Below, piece after piece: positions 23,602 through 35,656 of a stretch of DNA of 64,000 bases (positions within the stretch are counted from its first letter, which is position 1; the number at the start of each line of letters is the position of its first letter). The stretch comes from Rhyzopertha dominica (lineage: Eukaryota > Arthropoda > Insecta > Coleoptera > Bostrichidae), in the NCBI GenBank assembly GCA_025024175.1, contig QCXZ01000041.1, forward strand, positions 1,421,786-1,485,785, in the 5' to 3' direction. The notes under the pieces are model-generated. The model searched no databases. It saw only the letters and a list, made by a program, of their open reading frames with translations, and was not told the DNA's origin. Both the position numbers and the translations under genes were made by a program.

Positions 23602-25936
23602 ATTAAGGCTGTTCATACGTTTTGGGGCAAGTAAAATTTTTAGGGCGTTAACAAATTAGTCCACGTGGACGTGACAAAGCCTGTCACTATATTGCAGCTG
23701 CATTATTGGTCTGCAAGATAAGTTATGACCCCTAACCTGTCACTCTAGTATTGACAGCATATTGCACACAGACCAACCGTTTATTAGCACGGTAATTTGT
23801 CATTTGGGCAAAAGTTACTTTTTCTGATTAAACTCTTTTTTTTAATTCAACTGAATTACGTGTAATTAATTTATTACATTCTTACAACTATGACTTGTAC
23901 CCTTTACCCCCAAGTGAAACTTCTTTGACGAATAAATACTTTTATCAAAATTTAAAAAAGCAAAGCAAGTAATGGTATGTTTTATTATAAAATACAATCA
24001 AGATAGATTTTGTTTGTGAATATATTTGAAAAAACTCAGTAACGTGAATTTTTACTATTAATAATACTAATCGCCGATTTTTATGTGCATAAAGAGAGAA
24101 GCCGGTTAAAATGTAAACTCAAAATAAAAAAAAATATTCTTGTTTCTGTAAAGTAATGTATAAAAATGACAATTACCGTTAATATATTTATACAGTAATG
24201 TTTGATAACTATTATGGAGCTAGGATATTTAATTTCTATAATGGCAGTGTCATTGATTGGACTGGCAGCAAGAAATTGGTGATTGCAGCGCACAAATAAA
24301 CCAGTATTTTTAATTTTAAATCCAGTTAAAGTTTCAATTTTCTTCCAAGTCTTCATTAGCACTGCTCCAACGCATATATTTATTGCTTTTGAAAAGAGAA
24401 TGAAAAAAACTTTTAGCAAGAATGTCATAGGTATTGGGATTCCAACGAAATACAACACGACCAACATTGGAAGCAGCTAATCTATATGATCGTTCTTAGA
24501 ACCACCTTTTTCTATTTCATCAAGTCCTGTTGGAGTTTTTGGAAGCAGTTCTCCCATTTGCTGCTCTTTATAGTCATCATCGATGACATCTTCTTCATCA
24601 GATTCACTGTTGACTTGCCCATGATCTGATTTGGGATGAACAGACTTGTTTTTCTTTTTTTTGTGGTTGATCATCTGCGAAAAGTCTTCTACAAGCTTTA
24701 TCTCGTTTCCGCTTAGGAATACGGGTCATATCTTTTTCTGTAAATTTTCCGGGGGTTCGTTTGGCAATTTTTTGATGAATTATTTGTCCCTACTGCGTTG
24801 CTAATAATGTTTAATAAAAGGTTAATCGCCAAGCAAACCACATTCGTCCATCTCAGAAATGAAGTTCTCTTCGTTTGGTTTTGGTTCTGTGTAAAAGTAA
24901 TTTTCACAATTTTTATGATCACCAAATATGCCTTGGGCAATTTTCAGTGTCTCTAGATAATCCTGCCAATTGTTCATAAAACGAAACATCCTCTGTTTTC
25001 CTGAAATTTAGGGCTTTCTTTATTGCTCCTCTCATTTGCTCTATGTTAGATTTCAAACTTTTCCGCAGCTTCACAGGTAAACCTTATTTTTTGTCGAACT
25101 TAAACGACTTTTGGCCATTTGATGCAATTCTGAGACAGTTTCTCAGCAGATGGTTTGTGCATTTGGCGAACTAGTTGTGGTCCGTAAGGTTTTGCGGTCA
25201 GAAGTCTGTCGCTGTCACCTACCAGTTTTACATACTTCAGTTCGTGCATATCAATACTTTGAAACTTTCAGCAATTATATCGGATTCCATTCAAGTAGAT
25301 ATTCCTTTCCAATTTTTTGTGCATCTGTGCTCTGCACTGGGATTGTTCTCTGCCTTTGCACAATTGATGCAAAATTTATTTCACACACACCTATGTATAG
25401 CAATTTTCCTGTTTTAACCCCCAAAAGTACTCTTTCCGCGTGTGTATTCAAAACTAAAACCTTCGAGTAGCATCTAAGATTTCGCTAGTGATAAAAATAA
25501 AGGTGGTGACAGTTTTAAGAAGAGACAATAAATACAGATAATTTACGAGCACAATGATACATCTGCAAATTATAAAAGGATTGCAACAAGGGGGGTACAT
25601 CTGCGCGAAGCTCCGCCCCGCAAAGCATTAAAGGTTGACTCCCTTGGTGCTAAAATTGTGCAAATTTGATGCAATAAAAATTCATTATTTTTGCTGCGAT
25701 AAAGAACAAATGTTTTGCGTATCAAAATTAAATTTTCTCTGATGCTCCCGTCTTATTTTTTGTTTGTTTTAATCTTAATTTTTTCTTGCACCTTTTTTTT
25801 TTTTCGGCAAAAGTCAGTGTGAATTTCGAAAAAGTACGATGACAACTCCCGAGAGAAATAATTTAAGCGCTCAAATAAAAAATCTCAAATCGATATGATG
25901 AAAAATACGGATTTTATCTTGCATAAACCATGTAGA
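23602..25936 (-). mobile_element. Decayed Mutator-like element, long copy
   Basis: This 2.3-kb repeat is shared with 51501-52950, from CTGTTCATACGTTTTGG at the left to TTGCATAAACCATGTAGA at the right. Its minus strand carries a broken transposase related to the insect Mutator-like family. No terminal inverted repeats or 9-bp duplications are evident at the shared boundaries, so the true ends may lie elsewhere or be eroded. Confidence 0.65.
24477..25480 (-). pseudogene. Mutator-like transposase relic
   Basis: Minus-strand frames, joined across frameshifts, give an ordered set of motifs typical of insect Mutator-like transposases. First is STHAERVLLGVKTGKLLYIG-type sequence. Next is a zinc-binding CINCAKAENNPSAEHRC followed by TKNW and MESDIIAESFK. 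Then come LVGDSD (family form VGDGDSS, a catalytic Asp region), a PYGPQLV block, LPVKLRKSLKSNIEQMRGA, and IFGDHKNCENYF. The C-terminal tail (24477-24674) is Asp/Glu- and Lys-rich, including a KKKKNK run that could be a nuclear signal. Stops and frameshifts inactivate it. The assignment rests on recalled motif order, not on a search; a different DDE family is possible. Confidence 0.6.
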
Positions 25937-27326
25937 GTAGTACGTATAAACAGCCTTAAGAACAGGTGTAATACTCGTCTCTAAATGAAAACAAGAAATA
26001 AATAAAATGCATCATTTTGGCGGCCTATATAAACTAGATATAATTTTATACCACAAAAGTTTTGTGAAACATTATTTACTATGCAATACTGCCTCTTCTG
26101 CTGCTAAGTATGCCTTATATGGAGTAAGCACGACTATGTTTTGGAGCTACAGAATTTTGAACGTTGCCTAACCCATTTTTTGCCTGCTGTACTATACTAC
26201 TGCTGGCGTTATCAACCTGTGCGGTCCTTCATCAATAATTTTCCACTCACCCCCATAACTAATGACTACTTCATTTCTACTCCATTTATGATGGAACCAA
26301 TAAAATACCATTACATTTCTATCCATGACTGGAGTAAAGGTACAGGGAGTATGGGATTTCTTATAGTAAAATGTAATCCTTTTTATTCATTTGTCTTCCA
26401 GGGAGACCCTTAACATCTGGATTGACGAAATCCGCATGTCTCCAACTTTAACTTTGACCTTAAGCCGTCCCTGCTCCAGTATTCTGTCTGTACGGCGCAC
26501 CACCATATATTCATCAATTATGTTATCGAACTCTCCCAACTAACCGCCAATCACGAAACATCTCATGTAGGTAGCCCTCGTAAAAGCCGCCAGTTCGAAA
26601 ATCACTTAAATATTCATTCGCCTTCCTTACGGATTCACCATCTTTCCCAAATTAATATTTCACCTAATGGAACGCCCACAGCGGAATTGAGGTTAATGTA
26701 CCTTCCTCCGCCGTTTGTGGGTGTACGGCATCATCTCGTTATCCTCGACGGGAAACATTTGTTCGGATAATCCAACACGGAACGGGGCGCTTCCAGTGAC
26801 ATGTGTTGGCTGAGGACTGATTATTGGAAAACGGAAGAACGTTTGCGTTGAAATGGAAAAACGTCGGTTATAACAGCTGAATGAAAACGGTTACTTGCAA
26901 CTGCATGCTCTTGAACCTGAGCATTTCCACTACAAAACAACCCTTTTAACAGAACATCTATCTGCATATTCTGCATGGATGGTATAGATAAAGCAGGAAG
27001 CTCCTTCTCCATGTAGTATGGATATACATGGAATACTAAAGAAACGGACACGTTTTGTCTTTGTAATGGTGATATACATTTTCTCTTTGACGTCCATGAT
27101 TCTGTACCATCATCCTCAAATCTGAATAACTATAAATGATATTGAATCCAAAATTTCTGAGAATGTTAAGGTAACTCTACTCCTTGTGTGATGTATTTTA
27201 GGGATAGAATGTCATCTAATAGACAGAATATAGGGAACTTATCTCTAAAATACTTCCAGTCAATGTATAAGGATGAACTTAATTTATCTAATGTAGACGT
27301 AGTGAATTGAATCCTATTTTTGTCAG
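25937..27326. other. Intergenic, nothing recognised
   Basis: A 90-codon frame at 26141-26413 has no family resemblance and is treated as chance. The stretch just before 27327 is the site into which the Penelope-like element inserted. Confidence 0.4.
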
Positions 27327-27341
27327 CAAGATTCTAAAGAA

Positions 27342-28388
27342 GGTGTTCCGATGGGGTCACCGCTTTCTCCGCTGATAGCTAACATTTACTTGGAAGCCTT
27401 CGAGACAACTGCATTGGCATCGGCACAGCTTAAAGCTAAGTATTGGTTTAGATACGTGGACGACACTTTTACCGTCTGGCCGCATGGAGAACAGAACATA
27501 AAGGAGTTCCTGGACCATCTAAATAGCATCCATAGCGGCATACAATTCACGATGGAGATGGAGACCAACGGCGCCCTCCCCTTCCTGGATGTGATGGTGA
27601 CAAGGAAACAAGACGGCACGCTAGGACATCGGGTTTATAGGAAGCCAACCCACACGGATCGCTACCTGCATGCAGATTCACCCCACCACCCCGCCCAAAA
27701 ACAAGGAGTCATCAACACGCTGATACAGCGGGCGAAGCTAGTCAGCGAAGCAGACCATCTAGAAGAGGAATTAGAACATCTACGCAGTGCACTACAGAAG
27801 AACGGATATCCTAAGGCACAGATTGAGAAGGCTATCAACAAGCAACCACGGAGGAAGGAACCAGAGGAGCACATCGCTGCGGCATACCTGCCCTACGTCA
27901 ATGGATGTACAGATAAGATCGGACGGCTGCTGAGAAGACATCATATAAACACCATCTTCACCGCCCCGAGAAAGATAGCTAACGCCTTTCCGAAATATCG
28001 TTCGACGACTGAGGAGCTACAAACACAAGGTGTGTACAGCATCCCATGCAGCTGTGGAAAGGTTTACATCGGCCAAACCGGAAGGCACATCAGCACGAGA
28101 ATCAAGGAGCACATGAGGGACACCAGAGACCGGCAAGGTGATAGGTCGGCTGTAGCAGAACATCGAATGGAGACTGGCCACATCATCAAATTCGAGGAAG
28201 CACAAATACTGTCGAAGGAAGCGAGATTCTGGCCGAGACTGTACAAGGAAGCCATCGAAATCCAGAAGNACCCGCACAATTACAACCGAGACCGGGGCAT
28301 CGACCTATCTGGAATCTGGAAACCGGTCATACGTAACAACGCCCACGCGTCAGTGACCCGGACGAGTATAAATACCCGAGCAAGCTAG
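27342..28388 (+). CDS. Penelope-like element: reverse transcriptase C-terminus plus GIY-YIG endonuclease (partial)
   Basis: The full protein copies element RNA and nicks the target. Only the last part is here. Counting from the ATG at 27351, GSPLSPLIAN (2-11) is an RT motif and YVDD (35-38) holds the catalytic Asp pair, followed by FLDV (about 85) and the thumb region. From residue 227, GVYSIPC with CGKVYIGQTGR and then RIKEHMRD form a GIY-YIG nuclease module, with a Cys pair before the second half as in Penelope-family enzymes. The frame is open to TAG at 28388, with one N near 28269. The first RT motifs (catalytic Asp of motif A) are lost by truncation, so the product cannot be a working polymerase. 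The ATG at 27351 is internal to the family protein, not a natural start. Confidence 0.9.
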   Translation, partial: GVPMGSPLSPLIANIYLEAFETTALASAQLKAKYWFRYVDDTFTVWPHGEQNIKEFLDHLNSIHSGIQFTMEMETNGALPFLDVMVTRKQDGTLGHRVYRKPTHTDRYLHADSPHHPAQKQGVINTLIQRAKLVSEADHLEEELEHLRSALQKNGYPKAQIEKAINKQPRRKEPEEHIAAAYLPYVNGCTDKIGRLLRRHHINTIFTAPRKIANAFPKYRSTTEELQTQGVYSIPCSCGKVYIGQTGRHISTRIKEHMRDTRDRQGDRSAVAEHRMETGHIIKFEEAQILSKEARFWPRLYKEAIEIQKXPHNYNRDRGIDLSGIWKPVIRNNAHASVTRTSINTRAS

Positions 28389-28412
28389 GACACTTCAGTT
28401 TCAGAGCTACTT

Positions 28413-28464
28413 CTGAGGAAGACACCGACATGAGTGTCGAAACGTCAAGGTCTAATAACCAACG
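28413..28464 (+). ncRNA. Hammerhead-ribozyme-like motif in the Penelope-like 3' region
   Basis: CTGAGGA (28413-28419) fits the hammerhead core CUGANGA. It is followed by an extra A, a GACAC/GTGTC stem (28421-28425 with 28434-28438, 8-nt loop) and GAAAC (28439-28443). CGT at 28443-28445 can pair with ACG at 28462-28464 as a short third helix. Penelope-like elements are known to carry small hammerheads. The expected cleavage triplet ends in UH, but here UG follows, and helix I pairing is weak, so this copy is probably inactive. Confidence 0.45.
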
Positions 28465-28506
28465 TGGGAACCAGCCCGGAAAACAACATGTCAAGATTCT
28501 AAAGAA

Positions 28507-29412
28507 ATAGACAGAAATCCATCGATTAGAACATATATCGGTGTTCCATTCGTTTTCAGACACCTTGTATACTGTTATTGTATTGTTAATTGTATTAAAC
28601 TTAACGCTTTTTTTTCTAAGGGCGCTCTGTTTTCCGGCTTGATTAAAATTTATGGAGCAGGCGGCGACGACAAAAATTTCCACACGCTGTATGATAATCG
28701 GGTTGGAAACCTGGCGGGCCAGCCACGTACCGCGACGGAAAAAACAATTGGGTTCGAAAAAGTTTTAATTATTCTGCACGACGCATACTTCATTTGCATA
28801 TAAATTATATAATGCTAAAGGATTTGGCCTCGGGCATTCGCGAACTTGGTTTCAGTTCGCTTCGGACTTGGAGTGGGCCCCAGGAAGTTTCGAACGCCCA
28901 TTCCGATGGGAAATGCGAACTAGAATAATAATAATTCATAAAGCGGCACGACACCGACCCAAAAATAACAGCAACTCCAATAATAGGCGCAATGTTGCTT
29001 ATGTTCATTTGCATTGTAGGTGGTCTAAATTTAAACGAATCTGAATTACATATTTACCTCTCAAGCCAAACAGGTTTTTTATTATATCTGTGTTGGCAGC
29101 GATATTTTTCTGTTTGAAACGCAGTTGCTCGAGGTAAAATAATTGCGGGGTAACACGAACGCAGTTTTGTATAATAAGGTGTGGAATAAATTCATTGTTT
29201 GAAAAATAAATGTTAGTGAACAGAGTATTGCTCAGTTAAATACAGTAAAAGATTTAACGAATACATACAAGAATATACAAAGAATGTTTTCGTAAAGATC
29301 GCTGTCAAAAAAAATATATCATCTGTGAGCAATAAGAATATTCGGTCAATTATTAATAGAAGTGCACATCCAAATCAATTAAATTCTCAGCACAAAGTAT
29401 ATTAAAGTTGAG
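28507..29412. other. Intergenic, nothing recognised
   Basis: No coding sequence or repeat with another copy in the window was found. Confidence 0.4.
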
Positions 29413-29795
29413 AAGTATGGAAACTGTATGTTGCAAAGCGAACGACAGAGAATTACACAAGATTCAAAGAGCAGAGAATAAAAGTTAAAGAATTAGTAAA
29501 ACATCCAAAAGGGAGGCTTGCGAAGAATATTGAAATAATGTAGTGAAATAATGAACAGATGGAAAGAATGTGTTAAGAGCTACTGAACCCAGAAACTAAA
29601 ACAAATTGTACAGAAACAGAAAANCGAATACAGATATGCTGAAGAGAGAAAAAAGTAAATGTCAAAAAAAGACAAGACACGACCAAATTGCACCAGAAAT
29701 ATTGAAAAATATGGAACCAAGAAGGGACGAAAGCGCCGACAAAAGTGTATTAAATATGGCATGGAATAAACGAGTTGTACCAGATGACTAGAATG
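29413..29795 (+). pseudogene. Non-LTR retrotransposon fragment, linker and start of reverse transcriptase
   Basis: Two frames give the region between endonuclease and RT of an RTE/R4-like element. First is WKLYVAKRTTENYTRFKEQR with KVKELVKHPK, a basic linker, at about 29418-29500. Next is RWKE...ELLNPETKTN at about 29560-29600. Then HDQIAPEILKNM, LNMAWNKRVVPDD and a Trp codon lost to a stop near 29788. These match the conserved GxDxIxPELLK and ILNxAWxxGxIPxDW blocks. Frameshifts, an N at about 29624 and the absence of the catalytic RT core show a dead fragment. The clade is tentative. Confidence 0.65.
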
Positions 29796-32700
29796 AATAA
29801 AAAAATGCAACACATGCACACGAGGAAATGTTTCTAATATAAGTATATGGTGGATTTATAATGAACCTAAGTATTTGTAAGTTGAATATTAACCTTAGTT
29901 CTGAAATGTGTAAACTGTTGTTTGTAGAGGCCCTAAAGAAAACTTAAATAAAGTCGAAATTTGGCGAATATTAAAGACTACAGGTACCTTATTATCCAAC
30001 TACCTAAGTTTGAAACGTATGATAAACAAATTTGTGTGACCGCAAACTTCAGTATCATATTTTAAGTAAATGTAGAACATAATTACTTTATGAGCATAAC
30101 ACGTAATTGGAAAAATTACAATATAAGACATATAACTATAAGGGTAAGAAGAGATTGCTATTTTATGAAAGATCACTTTCTGAAACTAGAGCTTCATTTG
30201 GAAGATCTAGCCTATATCTCTTTTCATGCAGGGGCTAATCTTTATAGCAAGATTTATTCACTAGAATTCTTGCCTAACATCAATAAATATACAGATATTC
30301 GTGTACTAATGAATCGTATCTTACTATATACCATTATTTTTCCTTATACTGAAGTTTGGAAGGTGTCATCTTGTATTTATCCTTCCTGTTTATATTAATA
30401 TATTGTCACCTCTGCTATCATCCCCTTATCCATTATCTAACGTTCTGGTGTGCTGGTTAATTGTTTATTTTGGCAAAGGACAACAACCCAAACACCACCA
30501 ACAACAATAGTAACAATTAATTTCCGTGTTTTTTTTTTACAATTTTTTTGACATTTTCTGGGCTATTTTGTACACTCTTAAAATTCGATGGCAACCTTAA
30601 GCCGGAAGATTAACAAGAAAGAATGACTTGCTCACTCTAAACGTTAAGGCTGCAGTAAGTGCAAAAAGGAGAAATAATATAAGAATCGTAAACTTATTGC
30701 TGCTAAATATAAAACTACAACGTCCAGTTTAAGTTAGAACTCCTGTAGCATATATCATCAGAGATGAATTTATAAAGATAATAGTTAGTAATGCTGATTG
30801 CTTATAAGGAACAACTTTGAAGTTATTGCACTTCCACGCATTACTGCTTATCACCATTGTTCGTGTTTATAATTGAACCGAGAATATTACACGTAGGTGA
30901 CATAAATGCTTTGTGCAACGTTCTTTAGTACATGATACCTACAGTGGAGTTAACTGTAGGTAATTTATATTGCGGCGACTGCAGCTTTAAGAGCTTTGTG
31001 CTTGGCCAGGAATGCCAAACTAATTAATAACTCTAAAGCTTCGCAAAGCGAAGTTGCTATCTTAAGACGCCTAATATAAAATATTATAAGCCGTATTACG
31101 CAGCAATGATGAAGCTAGTCTGATTATGGCTTCCTAATACTTCTTTCATTATGGAAACATATAGGATTATGTTAATAACTAGCTCCAGTTTTCTAATATG
31201 TCGTACAATACGAAGCCATGGCTTGATAGAGCTGCTTCTTGACCAAACACAATTACAGCACAAATTATTTGTTGACTGGAAATTCACGACTGAACATATA
31301 GTTTAACTTGTCTAACTTAACGAAAATGCTTTCAAGCTTAACAAATAAACTTCACCCTCACTGTATCACTATATATATGTGTTACCAACGAGAATTACTC
31401 GGTGGCCTTTATTCAATTCTTGAATAGCAACTAATTAACATGGCAGAAGCTGCATTTGTCAAGTACTCATATTCCCAGCACTAATTATAAGCGTGAAAGC
31501 AAATGAGAGATTTCGAGGTGTGAGAACCATGGTAACTGTTTTCAAAGCTTGATTTGGTCTGTTTTGCGAGCCCGTTTGCTATAATTATCATTGGATGCAA
31601 GCGTTTGATAAATGATATGTTGACAGTCGACCAGCAAGTACAACGAAGTGCATATGAAGTAAAATTTTTGCAACATATGTTTTTGCGGTAGTAAAATTGT
31701 ATTCGTTAGATTTATTTATTGCTTTGAGATATGTTTATGCACCAAAACGCGATTAATTAAATTTTGGCAAAATAAACATTCAGTTCAATATAAATTTATT
31801 TAAGTAATGTAACATAAAATATATTCCATATAAAAAGAACAGCTATTTAATATAAATATTGCATCGAGAGTATTTAAAAAAAACTCTCCTTCACTACTGG
31901 TAAAAAATAATAGTATTAATGATATTTTTCTATGAAAATTGTTGGTGTGTCTCCCTCTCAAAGTGATATTAAATCTTCGCATTTCTCTTTGGTCTCTCGT
32001 TATTTAAAAGTGTTAATTTAGTTTTCAAAAAAATGTGCTACACATCTTTTTAAGATGACAGACGTGTATTGGTCTTGTAAGAAAAGTGTTTCAGAAACAA
32101 CTTTACTCCATTATTGCGATCCATTTCAGGTCTCTTCCTTTGTCATCTTGGCGAACTGATAGACTTTTCAAATCTTTAGTGATTTTTTTGAAATCATGGA
32201 ATTTTCTGTAGTCCAAAGCAACTACTATGTAGGGCTAAGGAAATCATTGAATGCAATTGTAAGGAAACATCATTTCTCCAGCATGCTTTAAGGCGTATAG
32301 CCTATGGTATTGTGTCCTGAATCACATGCTGAGATATCCCTTTCAGAAAAGAAATTATATGCACGAACTGAATTGATTTTTTTTGTTTATAAAATAAAAG
32401 TTTCATTGTTCTAAAAACTTTTCTATATAATGAAAAACTTTCGTGTCTTCCATTATATTTATGGTCTTATAAATACCAATAGTTCATTTGTTTTAATGAT
32501 AGGTCATTGTAAAGGTATTGTCAAGTTGAAGATTTGCGACAATAATGTGATTGTACTTTAGGGAAACTACGAATGTGTTGCCTCTCCTAATGTTCAAGTC
32601 TCTCGATAATTGTTAATTGAACCTATCACCTCGTTTGCCTTCTTCTACTGTTTCGGTGTTTTTTTTATGTCCTAAAAGCTTCGTGTAAGTAGCTTTTACA

Positions 32701-33416
32701 CAGCGGTCTGTCTTTGACTGTCACGAAAATTAGGGAAAATTAAATAGACCATTAATTTGTATCCGCAGATCATTTCTGATCCCGCAATACCTCTACCACT
32801 AAACGCTAAATAGGCGATTCAGCTGCAACACAGAGTTGCGATCACGAATCGTTCAGCATCGCATAATTCGCCCATTAATTGAAACACCCGGGATCCAGGG
32901 GTATAGCGAAGTAAGCATGAACGGAGGGATAGCCGCACCAATCGGCAGTACTAACTCAATTAGGTCCTTTCGCCTTCACACGGGACGGACTAGAGCGAAG
33001 ATCAATAAACCACAGACGTATATGGTTCCTAACGTATACGTAATGGTATTCTGAAGTGAATAATTACTGGCAAAAGTCTGCGGTGCAATTAATTGCAGCT
33101 AATAAGCGACGGAAAGATTGATGAGGGCACTGGACTGATTTGGCTGGTGTTTTCGATTAAGAATGGGCCGAGGAGATTTCTTCACAGAGGCGGCGACGAT
33201 GGATTTAGAGTCTCGACTGTTTTTGTCGTTTTGAAGTGTTATGAAGCTGAATAACTTTAACAGCCCAAATTTAAAGTTTGATTGGTTTCATTTGTTTTCT
33301 TCTGCATAACATATGTACAGTCAGTAATAATAATTTTGCAACGAGTACTTAACTTAAAGTTTGTCACCCTGTATACTGAAACAAAACTTCCATATTGATC
33401 ATGACATCGAGATTAT
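29796..33416. other. Intergenic, nothing recognised
   Basis: A 3.6-kb AT-rich stretch. Frames at 30090-30398 (102 codons) and 32836-33054 (72 codons) show no family motif, signal peptide or splice context. No repeat shared with the rest of the window was seen. Confidence 0.4.
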
Positions 33417-34345
33417 GAATTGCTATTTTAAAGCCTGGCGCTTGTGCCCTAATCCGTTGAAGACTGAAGTAACTTGTTTTCATCTCAACAATCATCAAAA
33501 GACATAACAACTTCAAGTTATGTCAAATAACATCATTCCTAAACATAACTTCTCGCCAAAATACCCTAGATACGTCTCTAACCTACAAGAAACATCTAGA
33601 AAACATCAGTAAAAAATTACAGACCAGAAATAACGTCCTGCATAAGCTTGCTGATACAAGTTGGGGTGCAGATGCAAGTGTAATCCGTACTTCTGCAACT
33701 GCCTTGCTTGCTGCTGTCCTGTTTAGAAAAATAGTCATCACACAGGAAAAATTGACACTCAACTGAATACTGCAATGCGACTAATAACTGGAACAATTAA
33801 GTCAATTCCATCACCTTGGCTTCCGATTCTTTCAAACATTGCTCCCCCGGTGATTCGCAGACAGCTTGCTACATAAAAGCTTGGCAAAAATATCAATCAG
33901 TTCCTAATAAGTTTTTGATTTCCCGAGATCTGCAAGAGCTACCTACAACTCGGCTAACTTCTAGAAAACCTCTGTGGACAGAAGATTTCCTTTGTGCTCC
34001 TTATACCATTGAAGATTGATGGTGTTCTGTTTGGCAACTTAAGAAACATGATATATTTATTCAACAGCTTATAGACGATACTGCAGAAAAGGTAGCAGGA
34101 ATTGACCTCCCGAGAAAGTCCTGGGTCACTCTAAATCGCCTTCGCACTGGTCATGGGAAATGCAACTTTTTCCTAAATAAGTGGGATCCATCTATCAACC
34201 CTTCTTGTGAATATGGAGACCCCCTCCAAACAATTGAACATATAGTCAACAGGCGCCCCCGTACACCATGGCCTGGTAGTTTTACGTCTATCCATTGTGT
34301 TGATGAAGGTGTTGAAGATTGGCTTAAGACAATCGAGATCTGATT
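33417..34345 (+). pseudogene. Non-LTR retrotransposon, C-terminal region, decayed
   Basis: A 5'-truncated copy that can be read across several stops and shifts: WRLCPNPLKTEVTCFHLNN, a KHLENISKKLQTRNNVLHKL block, TSWGADASVIRTSA, AMRLITGTIKSIPSPWLPIL, APPVIRRQLA, then LPRKSWVTLNRLRTGHGKC, a KWDPSINPSCEYGDPLQTIE segment with HIV, ending DWLKTIEI before TGA (about 34344). This order is that of the region after the catalytic RT core in insect non-LTR elements, including the Cys/His-type tail. It differs from the other non-LTR pieces in the window, so it belongs to a separate family. Confidence 0.8.
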
Positions 34346-35385
34346 GGAGTTTTTCTGCGGTTTTCTTCAATACTCTATCCAAAGGAAATACATACATGGA
34401 TGTATCTATTCTTGAATAGAATTGAATAACGCTTTTATAAAAGTCGACCGTAGTCGTATGAAACTAACAAAACTGTGTAATGTATTAATGATTTTCATAA
34501 GAATATATATATATGGCATAACAAAGTTTGACCTATTTTGACCTAGAAGAATCTATGGTTAACGGAATGGCCTACTATATTGTCACACCCTGTATACAGG
34601 TTGAAGATAGATAAAAGCTAATAAACGGTCGTTCATTTATAGCTCGTAATCTTTCACCTGGCAATTTTCATTGTTATACCGAGCACCCCATTACTTTTAT
34701 CAAGCACCTATCATTTTAACACTGCGTTCGCCTTTCAGTGGCCTTAGCAGTTTTATAGGTAATCATCATCATGCATTAAACTGTTAGTTTTATCGAACTC
34801 CTACGTTATTATAGAACAGACGCTTCTTTATAGATAGCTTGATATCATGCATTGATATCTTATGTTCATATTATACCCGACGGATATAATGATGTAAAGA
34901 GAATCCCAAACTCTATCAGATATAAATCGCAGAATTAATTTCAATAGTTAGACAGATCACATAGATATGTTTGTTATTAATTATTAGGGACAGTTTTTGC
35001 GGTGTCGTATCAATTGACTAGGTGCGTCAAATTGTAAGTAAACTGATCACAATTTGAGGAATTACTTGCCTACTTCTCCATGCAGTTTTATGCACGTGTT
35101 ATTTAACCATTTTGTAACTGTGTCAATTTTGATTGTCTTTTATGCCAAATGACATTACGGCTTTTCTAGTCATGAAAAAAAAAGTTGACTTTACCGTAAA
35201 ATCAGGAATTATCGTCGTGTCCAATGTCTAACTGTACCAAACGAGCAAAAAATAATGCAGCTCTATTAAATCAATTGTCATAATGAAATAGGTGTTTACA
35301 AAACTTCTTATGAAGGTAATTAGCAATACGCATTTTGTTCCAGTGCAGTACTTCAATTTTTATAAGTCAAAATAGGGCTACTCAC
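34346..35385. other. Intergenic or intronic; one half of a diverged repeat pair
   Basis: The segment 35020-35165 (GACTAGGTGCGTCAAATTGT ... ATTTTGATTGTCTTTTATGC CAAATGACAT) has a diverged counterpart at about 36240-36363. No gene recognised. Confidence 0.4.
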
Positions 35386-35639
35386 TCCTTTCTATCTTGG
35401 TCATGCTCAAATCTTCGTTCTTTCTCCATCCCCTCCAGCTCCTGCTGAACATAGCCCTGAGGATGCCCGCGGTTGGTTTGATCTTTCTTCCGCGAAATGG
35501 ACGGACTTGCACTTCCGCTTCCGAGGAACGGCAACTGGAAGTTGACTCATCCTCGTAAGTGAATTTCTTTTTATGGAATGTTAAACAGCCACAGCCCTTG
35601 GAGTTGCTGCAGCCCATCATTTTGCAGCGGTGTCAGCAC
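35386..35639 (-). CDS. Candidate 5' coding exon, MGCSNSK N-terminus
   Basis: On the minus strand a splice acceptor (TTTGTTTGTTGTAG) precedes 35639. A short leader follows, then ATGATGGGC with the second ATG at 35617. The exon closes at 35386 against a strong donor, GTGAGT. The protein starts MGCSNSKGCGCLTF: Gly2 with Ser6 fits N-myristoylation, and Cys3 and nearby Cys fit palmitoylation, so a membrane-anchored cytoplasmic protein is likely. Later residues are basic (FRGRKIKP, SRSWRGWRK). Without splicing the frame would stop at 35378. In another frame, QQELEGMEKERRFEHDQD also looks coding, so the exact frame through the exon, or an internal splice, is uncertain. The downstream exons were not found and I cannot name the gene. 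Confidence 0.5.
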
Positions 35640-35656
35640 CTACAACAAACAAAGCG

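Larger units (their letters stand above)
27327..28506 (+). mobile_element. 5'-truncated Penelope-like retroelement with 15-bp target duplication
   Basis: Inserted DNA (27342-28491, 1150 bp) is flanked by identical direct repeats CAAGATTCTAAAGAA at 27327-27341 and 28492-28506. The insert carries the C-terminal end of a Penelope-type polyprotein and a short 3' region with a hammerhead-like motif. It starts inside the reverse transcriptase, at the codons for GVPMGSPLSP, so it is a 5'-truncated, dead-on-arrival copy. Clean duplications and a long open frame suggest a fairly recent insertion. Confidence 0.9.

Noticed and set aside
33360..34600. CACCCTGTATAC on both sides of the non-LTR piece as terminal repeats
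   Set aside because: Both copies are in the same orientation, the motif is short, and the spacing does not fit the element's ends.
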